Shown: in pieces, positions 7,445-15,343 of the stretch
Layout of the letters: every line of letters begins with the position of its first letter
Numbering within the stretch: position 1 is the first letter of the stretch
Translations under genes and position numbers: made by a program
The notes under the pieces: generated by a model
Databases searched by the model: none
Told to the model about the DNA's origin: nothing
What the model saw: the letters and a program-made list of their open reading frames with translations, nothing else
Assembly: GCA_964630905.1 (NCBI GenBank)
Contig: CAZVWR010000049.1
Span: forward strand, 1 to 24,189
DNA: 24,189 nucleotides
Direction of reading: 5' to 3'
From: JAGOEX01 sp964630905
Lineage (GTDB): Bacteria; UBP6; UBA1177

Positions 7445-10400
7445 TTATGCGATTCTTTTTCTAAGAAGTAATGCGGTTATAGCGGCAAGCAATGCAAGAG
7501 CGGCGACAAGAAGAGCATTGCTGTCTGAACTGTCAACACCGACTGTTGCGCAACTGCAGCCTTTTTCTTTCGGCGGTTCCGGAACATCACACCCCACATC
7601 CCCTTCCTTGCACTCATATCTGAAGATCTTTGATCTGATCGGGAGTTCGACAACACTTGCCACATCATCTGTAACTGTTATGCCGCTATTTGGAATTTCT
7701 ATTCTTCCAGACATAGGATCATCAGCTTTTACCATATTGAACTTCACATTTACCACGAGATACTTTTCTTCTCCTTCAAGATAAGAGATCGGCTGAATGA
7801 AATCATTGAACATCACTGTTGTTGAAACTGTTTCGAACTTTGTCTGTTCAGCAACTTTGATATCACCCGTGCCGTCTTTGTTAGTGTCAACCCATAACGA
7901 GATCTCCGATATGCCATTCTCTTCTCCGAACTTCACATATCCGCCAGCACTCGGGATCTTTATTGTGAATTTGTCTATGGTGTTGGCTCTCATTGCCGAT
8001 TTTGTCTTGAGCTGAAGAACCGGGATATTTTTGTTTATTTCGGAAAATGCAGGAACAGGAGGATCGTTAGGTCCTATTGTTACAATGAAGAAATCCCCGG
8101 TCGGCTCAAGCATAAATGTTGCAAATTCCACTTCGTTCGGGGAGACCATTGTTGTTCCCAGATCACTTATTTCAATCGAATCTTCAGACTGAATGAAGAA
8201 ATTGAAAATCGTTCCCTGAACGATATCTTCCGAGTTGTAATCAACATCGGTTCTGACAAGGAAATAGTGTATATTCTTTCCAAGATATTTCTTATGACCC
8301 GGATCCACGAAAAATTTAACATAGTCTGTAAAAACTTCGCCCGTGGCAAGTATTGTGTCAAACCCTTCATCATAAACACCGTTTCCGTCAAAATCGTGAA
8401 TAAGTTCAAGATTTTTGAAACTGAAATTGGTGTCGCCCATTGTGTCATAATGTATTGTCGCGGCATCAAAATTGAAGAACTGCTCTTCACAGTTGGTTGC
8501 CTGGAGAGTGAACTGCCCTACAACAAGCTTCTGACCTTCATTATCTTTCGGAATTATGATTTTAGACCCTTCAGAAAGGGGCGAATTCTTACCAAGATCA
8601 AATTCCGCCGTAGAATTAAAGCATGTCTTTGCAGGATCATCAACACAGTTGCATCCGTCACAGGTATAACCTTCGGCACAAGTCGCCCCGCCGGCTTTTT
8701 CACCGCATTTGCATTCTTCCTCCGGCACTCCACCGCACATTTCTTCGGTTGGAGAAGGACATGTTGTGTCTATTTCGCAGGTAGTGGGCTTAAGTTTAAG
8801 CGGATAACTCAAATTAGTTTTGTAAGCCTCATCGCTCTTCTTGTCCTTGATGAGAGCCATGTTCTGGAATGTGTAATTCTTTGCAATACCAGCTTTGGGC
8901 TTGACCTTATATCTTATCAGAACGGTATCCTGACATGTCCATTTGCTCTGATCACAGTTTCTCATCTTGCTGCTGACCTTAAAACCCGTCCCGGAAAGAG
9001 GAAATGCATCCCCTGTTTTATCAGGAATTTTAGTCCAGTCGGTATATTTATCAGTTTCCGGATTATAGACGGTCGCCATTGATGTGGTTCCCGGGATGTA
9101 TTCAAGATTTTTGTCAAGTTCATCTGTAACAACAACATCTTCAGCGTCTTCATCTCCCCAGTTCTGAACCTTGACAAAGTAATAGAATTCTCTTCTGCTG
9201 TTAACTGTTTCGCAGTAGTAATCATCAATCTTTCCTTCATCTGCCGAAGGACATGCACAGAAATGTTTTTCCCTGTCAAGCGGAAAATTAAGCTTTGATT
9301 TTGTTGTATCAGCCGCTTCAGGCGGAATATCGAAATTTGCACCTTTGTTATCAACAGAAAGCACCATGAAATTGGTGAATATTGCATCCTGGTTGACAGA
9401 AAGAGTTATCTCCATTGATTTATTCCCTTTCTTCAAGTGTTCCTGAAGATTTATATTCTTTTCGCTGTCAAGAAGGAAAGTGTCGACATCAATACCGTAG
9501 TTAGCCCACTCATCGTCCGGACCGCTGATGCACTTGATCTGATCGGTTGCATCGGGATTCCAGTTAACAATCGAAGAAACTGAATTGAACACTTCAACAT
9601 AAGTTCCCATTAGAGGGTTGCACTCATTAAAAAGGCGAAATCTGCTTGTAGCACCATCACCCTGAAGGAAAATACCTTCCTGATGAGGAATTTTTGGTTC
9701 AACAAGAAACGGGTCTCCTTCTGCGATCATTGATGTAAGTCTCACCATCGGATTCTTCGGAAGTTCAAAACCGCTGACAGTTGCAAGTGATTTATCACCC
9801 TGAACAAAAGCAAGTCCGTTATAAAGATAAAGCTTCTTCGGCCTTATATTCTGCGAACGGTAAACAATGAAAATTGCCCACGCACTGACCATAGTGGTCT
9901 TACAGCGGTAATAATCATGTTCTGTACATTCAAGATCGCTGAAAAGATAAGTTCCGAAATATTGTCCTTCTTCTTTTTTTTCCGCTTCAAGGTTCATTTT
10001 CTGAATTTCATCAAAAAATGAAGTTATATCAACTCTGTATGTGAAATATCCAAGATACTGATCTTTTACGATCGAACCGCCTGCATTTTCGGTACAACCG
10101 TTCTCGACATCGTCCATGAAATAAAGTGCTTCAAAATCGAAACTGTTCTCTTCAGAAAGAAGTTTGCCGGTTTCACCTGCTGTTATCACTTCCTCATGAA
10201 TTACAGGAGCAGTTTCAGCAGTCTGTATGAATTTAAGCTTAACGCTGTTATCGGTCGGCTGATCTAATTTTGAAGGATCAACAGCACCCATCCAGACAAG
10301 ATATGCCTTTTCAATAATGGCATCTTCGGGAACATGAAAATTGTCAAGAGTAAAGGTGCTTTCATCTACACATGTGTCTCCCTGCGGGTTTTCAGGATCT

Positions 10401-10579
10401 TCTTCAAAAAGAACCAGTTTGTTATCAATGTTTGAATTGAACATCACAAAAAAGTCCTGTCCGCCGTCTTCCCAGCTTTCATGAGGCTCACCACCGATCA
10501 TTGTCCCTTCGATCTTGGCAGATAGAACCGAAACCGAAAGAATACAAAGCATAAACACAAAAAATCTAATGTTTTTCAT
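7445..10579 (-). CDS. Large secreted surface protein with DUF11-like domain and MYXO-CTERM-like end
   Basis: The 1044-residue protein starts at ATG 10579, set by a strong AGGAGGG just upstream; an in-frame ATG at 10615 has no SD. Residues 1-23 are a signal peptide ending near LSA. About 463-580 resembles a DUF11/conserved-repeat surface domain (phrases such as VKVQNWGDEDAEDVVVTDEL and IRYKVKP). A Cys-rich stretch at about 596-653 has at least ten Cys and resembles small disulphide modules. Two DxDGxG-like loops (about residues 728 and 897) could bind calcium. The end has a Cys pair (CSC, near 1006), a low-complexity linker, a hydrophobic helix and RKRIA, the layout of MYXO-CTERM sorting signals that are cleaved and lipid-anchored by myxosortase-type proteases (established for Myxococcota; inference here). 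Likely displayed on the cell surface; ligand unknown. Confidence 0.85.
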   Translation of the reverse strand: MKNIRFFVFMLCILSVSVLSAKIEGTMIGGEPHESWEDGGQDFFVMFNSNIDNKLVLFEEDPENPQGDTCVDESTFTLDNFHVPEDAIIEKAYLVWMGAVDPSKLDQPTDNSVKLKFIQTAETAPVIHEEVITAGETGKLLSEENSFDFEALYFMDDVENGCTENAGGSIVKDQYLGYFTYRVDITSFFDEIQKMNLEAEKKEEGQYFGTYLFSDLECTEHDYYRCKTTMVSAWAIFIVYRSQNIRPKKLYLYNGLAFVQGDKSLATVSGFELPKNPMVRLTSMIAEGDPFLVEPKIPHQEGIFLQGDGATSRFRLFNECNPLMGTYVEVFNSVSSIVNWNPDATDQIKCISGPDDEWANYGIDVDTFLLDSEKNINLQEHLKKGNKSMEITLSVNQDAIFTNFMVLSVDNKGANFDIPPEAADTTKSKLNFPLDREKHFCACPSADEGKIDDYYCETVNSRREFYYFVKVQNWGDEDAEDVVVTDELDKNLEYIPGTTSMATVYNPETDKYTDWTKIPDKTGDAFPLSGTGFKVSSKMRNCDQSKWTCQDTVLIRYKVKPKAGIAKNYTFQNMALIKDKKSDEAYKTNLSYPLKLKPTTCEIDTTCPSPTEEMCGGVPEEECKCGEKAGGATCAEGYTCDGCNCVDDPAKTCFNSTAEFDLGKNSPLSEGSKIIIPKDNEGQKLVVGQFTLQATNCEEQFFNFDAATIHYDTMGDTNFSFKNLELIHDFDGNGVYDEGFDTILATGEVFTDYVKFFVDPGHKKYLGKNIHYFLVRTDVDYNSEDIVQGTIFNFFIQSEDSIEISDLGTTMVSPNEVEFATFMLEPTGDFFIVTIGPNDPPVPAFSEINKNIPVLQLKTKSAMRANTIDKFTIKIPSAGGYVKFGEENGISEISLWVDTNKDGTGDIKVAEQTKFETVSTTVMFNDFIQPISYLEGEEKYLVVNVKFNMVKADDPMSGRIEIPNSGITVTDDVASVVELPIRSKIFRYECKEGDVGCDVPEPPKEKGCSCATVGVDSSDSNALLVAALALLAAITALLLRKRIA

Positions 10580-10647
10580 AATCCCTCCTGTGAAACTTAA
10601 AACTATATTTCGCATATTGATCCCAACACAAAAAACACATTGTAGAG

Positions 10648-10676
10648 ATTCTAATTTAGATTGTATAAAAAAGCAA
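10648..10676 (-). promoter_or_regulatory. Candidate promoter for the surface protein gene
   Basis: On the - strand TTGCTT (10671-10676) and TAGAAT (10648-10653) are spaced 17 nt, in the gap just after the aminotransferase stop. This would leave a leader of about 60 nt before ATG 10579. Confidence 0.5.
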
Positions 10677-10683
10677 GGTTATG

Positions 10684-11877
10684 TTACAGAGATTTGTATT
10701 TCTCAAGACCCTTTTTAAGTATCATCATAGCCCTTTCCGTTTTCTGTTCGTTCAGAACAAACGCTATTCTTGCTTCATTCCTGCCAAGTCCGGGTGTTGA
10801 ATAAAAACCTTCAGCCGGAGCGAGCATCACTGTTTCGTTATCCACATGAAAATCGGTAAGAAGCCAGATCACGAAATCTTCGGCATTTTCAACAGGAAGT
10901 TTTATCACAATATAAAAAGCACCGTTTGGAACTCTGTATTCAACCCCTTCCATTCCGGCAAGCACCTTCAGAACGACATCTCTTCTTTTCTTATATTCTC
11001 CGACAACCTGACTGTAATAATTTTCATCCAGATCGACCGATTTGACAGCCATGAGCTGATCTATCGTCGGAGGACACAGTCTTGCCTGTCCATATGCAAG
11101 AGCCGCTTTCATTATATCACAGTTATAGCTGATGAAAGCACCGATCCTTGCGCCACATGAAGAAAATCTTTTTGAAATAGAGTCCATCATGACAACTCTC
11201 TCTTTCGCTTCTTCAAAACTGAGAAGGCTGACATGCTTCTCTCCATTGAAAATAAACTCTCTGTAAACTTCATCTGCGAAAATGAAAAGATCTTTTTTCA
11301 TGGCAAGATCAACTATTTTTTTCAATTCGTCTCTTGAATAGACCTTTCCCGTCGGATTGTTCGGATTACAGATCATTATAGCTTTCGTTCTTTCGGTAAC
11401 AAGCTTCTCGATCTCTTCTACAGCAGGTATCTCCCAGTCATTTTCAAGTCTTGTGGTAATGGGAACCACTTTTACATCAGTCGCAGTCGCAAAACCGTTG
11501 TAATTGGTATAGAACGGCTCAGGAATAAGCACTTCATCACCTGCATTCAGACACACAGTGAAAGCCATGATTATCGCTTCACTTCCGCCAGTAGTGACGA
11601 TCACATTCTCTCTACCGAGCTTAATGCCGTGCTTTGCATAATATTTAATGAGAGCATCCTGATATTCAGGAATACCCTGACTTGGACCGTAACCTATTAT
11701 TTTTGTTCCGATATTCTTGAGAACATCAAGCATCTGAGAAGGAGTTTCAATATCGGGCTGACCGATATTCAGGTGATATACAGTTCTTCCCGCCTCTCTT
11801 GCCCTGTCATCATAAGGCTTCAATTTCCTTATCGGTGAAGGCGGCATCATTTTTCCTCTTGTTGAAATAGCTCTCAT
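10684..11877 (-). CDS. Class I/II pyridoxal-phosphate aminotransferase (aspartate aminotransferase-like)
   Basis: A 397-residue fold-type I PLP enzyme of normal length. Visible marks: NIGQPD near residue 37, GYGPSQG at 62-68, TTGGSEA at 95-101 (phosphate-binding turn), NPNNPTG at 171-177, D202 and Y205 in the ADEVYREF segment (cofactor ring contacts), K236 in SISKRFSSCGARIG as the Schiff-base lysine, and R244 as a phosphate contact. Such enzymes transfer amino groups between amino acids and 2-oxo acids; aspartate aminotransferase is the commonest activity in this subgroup but substrate cannot be fixed from sequence. The start is well supported by AAGGAG upstream. It lies after hsdS on the same strand with a 179-nt gap, and is probably a core gene bordering the accessory region. 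Confidence 0.93.
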   Translation of the reverse strand: MRAISTRGKMMPPSPIRKLKPYDDRAREAGRTVYHLNIGQPDIETPSQMLDVLKNIGTKIIGYGPSQGIPEYQDALIKYYAKHGIKLGRENVIVTTGGSEAIIMAFTVCLNAGDEVLIPEPFYTNYNGFATATDVKVVPITTRLENDWEIPAVEEIEKLVTERTKAIMICNPNNPTGKVYSRDELKKIVDLAMKKDLFIFADEVYREFIFNGEKHVSLLSFEEAKERVVMMDSISKRFSSCGARIGAFISYNCDIMKAALAYGQARLCPPTIDQLMAVKSVDLDENYYSQVVGEYKKRRDVVLKVLAGMEGVEYRVPNGAFYIVIKLPVENAEDFVIWLLTDFHVDNETVMLAPAEGFYSTPGLGRNEARIAFVLNEQKTERAMMILKKGLEKYKSL

Positions 11878-12043
11878 ATCAGCACTCCTTAAAAAAGTAT
11901 GTAAAAAACTTTAGTCCACAAAACCGCTTGTAACATTTAAAAGATTAAAATCAAGAAAAATGGGAACCGATATCGAATGTTTTCAGGTATTTTGCAGGGA
12001 CGGGATTATTCTGATTTGGTTTTCCCGGTTTTCCGTTTCCGTC

Positions 12044-12067
12044 GTAGGGGCGACATTTATGACGCCC
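12044..12067 (+). repeat. Degenerate REP-like palindrome at the hsdS stop codon
   Basis: Starts GTAGGGGCG and closes with CGCCC; inner CAT/ATG arms pair around TT, so it is a GTAG-headed hairpin with a different core from the main REP family. The hsdS stop codon (TAA on the - strand, 12057-12059) lies inside it. Confidence 0.6.
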
Positions 12068-13322
12068 TTTTCTTTGGATTTGGTTTCCGTAGGGGCGAAA
12101 AATCTTTCGCCCTTACATCCAAAATTCGCTTTAGCAAATTTTCTGCGGGTTCATCGCTTGGGTCGGGTTCGACGAGTTCACCACGGAATGCTTTTGCAAG
12201 GACTGACTGCTCGATTTTTCCAACTCTGGCAATTGCAGTTTTATATTTTTCTTCAAGTGAATTCGCTATAGCAAATAACTTCTCCACACGGCGGACAATT
12301 TCTTTTTGTTCTTCAATGGGAGGACATTTAAAAACGACTTCATTCAAAATTCCGAGGTTTATGTTTTTCTGAGCAGTTGCAGGAGCATAGTTTTCAAGAT
12401 CGTTTTTTATATTGTCAATAACCCACTTTATAAACTTCAACTCACTTTGATTTTTGTCATTGATAAAACCTACCACGCTGTCAGGAAAACACGCTGGATA
12501 AGATAAAATTGCAGTATTTGCTATGTTTGCAGCTATAGTAATGCATAATGTGTTTTCCGGCCACATCTTACTTTGTGCTAAACCAACTTCGTTTAATGTT
12601 TGAGAATGAGCAACAATATATTCTTTTGACTGTGCAACATCACCCGTTTGAATAAAAGGATATTCTCCGTTAAAAAGTTTCGGATCATTTCTTGGTCTAT
12701 GCTTTGACCTTCCTCTTCCCAGAGTTCCAACATCTTCAAATTTTTTATCCTCCCACTCTGGCAATTCCTTCCCTTCTCTCCATTCCTCTGTCAACTTCCC
12801 GGAACATGCGTCTGCAAGTACGCTTTGTCGAAATTTCTTGAGGATTTTCGGAATATTTTCAAGTCGTGCTTTTGCATTTTTCACTTTAGGCAAAATCGTA
12901 TCAAGTTTTTCAACAATCCGCTTTTGTTCGTTGAGGGGAGGAAAAAAAATAGTCAATGGATAAATATCTTCTCTGCTTATACCAGGTATAGCAGACGATT
13001 TCTCGTGTTGACCCAATTTCAATGATTTTAGAAAAAGATACCAATAATTGGATGGAATGCTTTCTGGGAAAAAATCTATAAAATAAGTGGTATCTATTGG
13101 CCAACATCCTTCTTTAGATAAATGAATCTCTCCCACAGATCCTTTTCTTCCAATTATTATAGTGTTTCCTTGAGTTACACAAACATTATGTTGTCCAACA
13201 ATTCCATTTGAACCAAAAACTTTTACTTTTCCATCCACGCGATTTTCTTTTGGAAGACCTTTTCCATATTTTAATTCGAACAAATCTCCCAAACTTGTCT
13301 CAACCCAATGTTCTCTTCCCAT
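12057..13322 (-). CDS. hsdS: Type I restriction-modification specificity subunit HsdS
   Basis: The 421-residue subunit recognises the DNA target for the HsdR2M2S complex. Two target-recognition domains (about 1-125 and 185-325) are each followed by the HsdS coiled-coil conserved region: PLNEQKRIVEKLD with QSVLADACSGKL in the centre and PPIEEQKEIVRRVEKL with QSVLAKAFRGEL at the end. The ATG at 13322 overlaps the hsdM stop in TGATG, with AAGGAG upstream, so translation is coupled; an in-frame GTG lies one codon earlier. The usual HsdS end (DEPAENLLKRIL) is followed by 20 extra residues, DVRAKDFSP and onward, that are encoded by a REP element (12089-12116) and stop within a second one, so the native C-terminus appears to have been replaced by repeat DNA. 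It is last in the RM cluster. Confidence 0.95.
   Translation of the reverse strand: MGREHWVETSLGDLFELKYGKGLPKENRVDGKVKVFGSNGIVGQHNVCVTQGNTIIIGRKGSVGEIHLSKEGCWPIDTTYFIDFFPESIPSNYWYLFLKSLKLGQHEKSSAIPGISREDIYPLTIFFPPLNEQKRIVEKLDTILPKVKNAKARLENIPKILKKFRQSVLADACSGKLTEEWREGKELPEWEDKKFEDVGTLGRGRSKHRPRNDPKLFNGEYPFIQTGDVAQSKEYIVAHSQTLNEVGLAQSKMWPENTLCITIAANIANTAILSYPACFPDSVVGFINDKNQSELKFIKWVIDNIKNDLENYAPATAQKNINLGILNEVVFKCPPIEEQKEIVRRVEKLFAIANSLEEKYKTAIARVGKIEQSVLAKAFRGELVEPDPSDEPAENLLKRILDVRAKDFSPLRKPNPKKRAS
12089..12116 (+). repeat. REP element, main family (copy 1, inside hsdS)
   Basis: 12-nt arms GTAGGGGCGAAA and TTTCGCCCTTAC around a central AATC; all arm positions pair, one as G-T. It is identical to the copies at 14742 and 15020. 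It lies in frame within the 3' end of hsdS and encodes VRAKDFSPL. Confidence 0.9.
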
Positions 13323-14719
13323 CACTCCTTCCCCAGTAAATTTGTGATTTCATTGAGTTCATTCATGATTGCTTCCAGTTCGGTGACGGCTTCTGTTATA
13401 AGGTCTGCGGGTTCTGGAAGATCGTTGGGGTCATCGAGTGTGTCGTCTTTGAGCCATTTGAGGTCAAGTTTGTAATCTCTCTTTTTTATTTCATCAATGT
13501 TGAAAACCCTGAATCTGCCTGTTTCCCCCTGATCGGTTCGTTTTGAATTTCCGTTTGGGTCGGCTCCATAGCATTTTTCAAAATCGGTGAACATTTCACC
13601 AGTTAGCGGTCTATCCTTTTTTGTGCATCCCGGAATATTTGAACGGCAGTCATATATCCACACTTTTTCGGTCGGTCTTCCTTTCTGAAGAAATATCACA
13701 TTTGCCTGAGCATTTGCATACGGCACAAATGTTCCTCTCGGAAGCCGGAGTATTGTGTGAACATTGCAGTCTTTCATTATTATTTCAAACACTTCGCCAG
13801 CTTTATCTTCAAAAAGACAGTTATCCGGCAGAACAATAGCCGCTCTTCCGCCCGGCTTCAAAACCGTGAGAACATGCTGAACGAAATTGAGCTGTTTATT
13901 TGATGTCGAAATTGTGAAATCATCTCTCATCGGTGCCTGACCCGCACCTTTATTGCCAAACGGCGGATTGGTCAGAATCACATCGTATCTTTCCCCTTTA
14001 TCCGGCTCATATATCGTATCACCAAGATAGATGACAGGTTTCAAACCGTGAAGGAACAGATTCATCAAAGCAAGTCTGCGTGGACGGGCGCCAAGATCCT
14101 GACCGTAATAAGTCGTTCCCTTTATTGCAGGAACATCATCAACCGGAATAGCCCCCTTTGTCTTTTCGATCAGCCATTCATAGGAACACACAAGAAAACC
14201 GCCCGTTCCACAGGCAGGATCACAAATTTTCATCCCTTTCTGCTTCAGGGGATCAGGCTGCATGATCTTCACAATCGATTGAATCAACGGACGAGGCGTG
14301 AAAAACTGACCTGCACCCTTCTTGCCCTCACTTGCCGCCTTTTCAAGAAGCCCCTCAAAAGCAGCAGCCTTCACATCAACACCAAGCGAAGACCAGTCCT
14401 CAGCATCAATCATCGTGATAATCTTTTTCAAACTCACCGGATTATTGAATTTCGGCATCGACTGAGCAAAAATATCACCAAGAAGCCCCGGAGCATCACG
14501 CAGTTTCTGCAACACCATCAGATAATGATCCGTCAACTCAGTACCAGACTTACTCTTCAGCGATTCCCAGTCACACCTTTCAGGCAGATTAACGCTTTTT
14601 TCATCAGCCATCTTCATAAACAGCAGATAAGTCAACTGCTCAATGTAATCACCGTAATCCACACCATCGTGACGGAGAGTGTGGCACATACCCCAGAGTT
14701 TATTTACAATATCGGACAT
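13322..14719 (-). CDS. hsdM: Type I restriction-modification DNA methyltransferase subunit HsdM
   Basis: N6-adenine methyltransferase subunit that modifies the site chosen by HsdS. Residues 1-120 are the HsdM N-terminal helical domain (LWGMCHTLRHDG, YLLFMKMADE); the Rossmann-type catalytic domain has the SAM motif DPACGTGGF at 167-175 and the catalytic NPPF at 251-254. The C-terminus holds a helical arm. Length of 465 residues is normal for the family. ATG 14719 is preceded by AAGGAG at a spacing of 8 nt. It begins only 17 nt after the RAYT stop codon, so its leader abuts REP DNA; hsdR, normally adjacent, is more than 3.5 kb upstream. Either hsdM/hsdS are read from the long upstream transcript or from a promoter I cannot identify within the RAYT gene. 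Confidence 0.97.
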   Translation of the reverse strand: MSDIVNKLWGMCHTLRHDGVDYGDYIEQLTYLLFMKMADEKSVNLPERCDWESLKSKSGTELTDHYLMVLQKLRDAPGLLGDIFAQSMPKFNNPVSLKKIITMIDAEDWSSLGVDVKAAAFEGLLEKAASEGKKGAGQFFTPRPLIQSIVKIMQPDPLKQKGMKICDPACGTGGFLVCSYEWLIEKTKGAIPVDDVPAIKGTTYYGQDLGARPRRLALMNLFLHGLKPVIYLGDTIYEPDKGERYDVILTNPPFGNKGAGQAPMRDDFTISTSNKQLNFVQHVLTVLKPGGRAAIVLPDNCLFEDKAGEVFEIIMKDCNVHTILRLPRGTFVPYANAQANVIFLQKGRPTEKVWIYDCRSNIPGCTKKDRPLTGEMFTDFEKCYGADPNGNSKRTDQGETGRFRVFNIDEIKKRDYKLDLKWLKDDTLDDPNDLPEPADLITEAVTELEAIMNELNEITNLLGKE

Positions 14720-14736
14720 TTATGGTCTCCTTGTTT

Positions 14737-15336
14737 TTATCGTAGGGGCGAAAAATCTTTCGCCCTTACATGATCGGTTATTGTTTCTTTGGGCGAAAAA
14801 TCTTTCGCCCTTACATTGTTTTCATCATTTTCCCAATTTGCTGGATTGTCAAAAATATACTGCCTTATTTTTTCAAGATCTGATTCGTTTCTGATCACAT
14901 GCTCGTAATAATTTCTCTGCCAAACATCAATTATTTCAAGGTTTTTCCTTGCCCATTTCGTTACACCGATCTTAAAACCCCGAACAATTGAACCAACCGT
15001 TTTTGATGTTCCTGAATCTGTAGGGGCGAAAAATCTTTCGCCCTTACAATCAACGCCCCTACAATTGGAATTAATCAAAAAAATACCATGAAAATGGTTC
15101 GGCATCACACAACATTCATCAATTTCAACATCAGGAAAATGTTCAGGAATCTGTTCCCAACAGTACAAAACCATTTTTCCCGTATCATTTAAAATCATTT
15201 CACCATTTTCAATCTCACCGAACAGATCTTCACGGTTTTTTGCAACAACCGTCACAAAATATGCACCGTTTTGTGAATAATCGTAATCTCTCAACCGGAT
15301 TGAACGGCGGTGATGTATTTCAGGATTGAATGTCAT
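14737..15336 (-). CDS. REP-associated tyrosine transposase (RAYT, Y1_Tnp family)
   Basis: A 199-residue HUH single-strand transposase of the IS200-like RAYT group, thought to cut at GTAG-headed REP hairpins. Visible marks: YDYSQNGAYFVTV (20-30), the HUH metal motif in MPNHFHGIF (H81, H83), and the catalytic-Tyr region WQRNYYEHVIRN (Y143/Y144), then the usual RQYIFDNPANW end (159-168). Three REP elements lie inside the gene: one at 15020-15047 encodes an insertion CKGERFFAPT (97-106) between the HUH motif and the Tyr helix, and two (14791, 14742) encode the tail, giving VRAKDFSP twice (175-182 and 190-197). No SD is seen; the start is 7 nt after the DUF2971 stop, suggesting coupling. The motifs are intact so it may be active. 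It sits directly in front of hsdM. Confidence 0.92.
   Translation of the reverse strand: MTFNPEIHHRRSIRLRDYDYSQNGAYFVTVVAKNREDLFGEIENGEMILNDTGKMVLYCWEQIPEHFPDVEIDECCVMPNHFHGIFLINSNCRGVDCKGERFFAPTDSGTSKTVGSIVRGFKIGVTKWARKNLEIIDVWQRNYYEHVIRNESDLEKIRQYIFDNPANWENDENNVRAKDFSPKETITDHVRAKDFSPLR
14742..14769 (+). repeat. REP element, main family (copy 2, RAYT 3' end)
   Basis: Identical to 12089-12116, with GTAG at its left foot. It encodes the last residues of the RAYT (VRAKDFSPL in the - strand frame) and ends five bases from the RAYT stop codon side. Confidence 0.9.
14791..14814 (+). repeat. REP element, main family (copy 3, left foot missing)
   Basis: Carries GGGCGAAA-AATC-TTTCGCCC and the right-hand TTAC, but the left GTAG foot is replaced by TTTG. 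It is 21 nt from copy 2 and translated in the same frame (VRAKDFSP) within the RAYT tail. Confidence 0.85.
15020..15047 (+). repeat. REP element, main family (copy 4, inside RAYT)
   Basis: Identical to copies 1 and 2; read in a different frame on the - strand it encodes KGERFFAPT inside the RAYT. It is followed at 15054-15062 by an extra inverted half-arm, CGCCCCTAC. Confidence 0.9.
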
Positions 15337-15343
15337 TAGCTAG

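Noticed and set aside
8267..9082. A 271-codon open frame on the + strand
   Set aside because: It lies wholly opposite the surface protein gene, has no SD or recognisable domain, and is best explained as a shadow of that gene's codon use.
13322..13325. Frameshift or gene break between hsdM and hsdS
   Set aside because: The TGATG overlap with an upstream SD is a normal coupled junction and both proteins have complete family ends.
14048..14773. A 241-codon + strand open frame ending in a REP-encoded GEKSFALT peptide
   Set aside because: It is antisense to hsdM, whose motifs are complete. The composition is not protein-like and the REP end is shared with other shadow frames.
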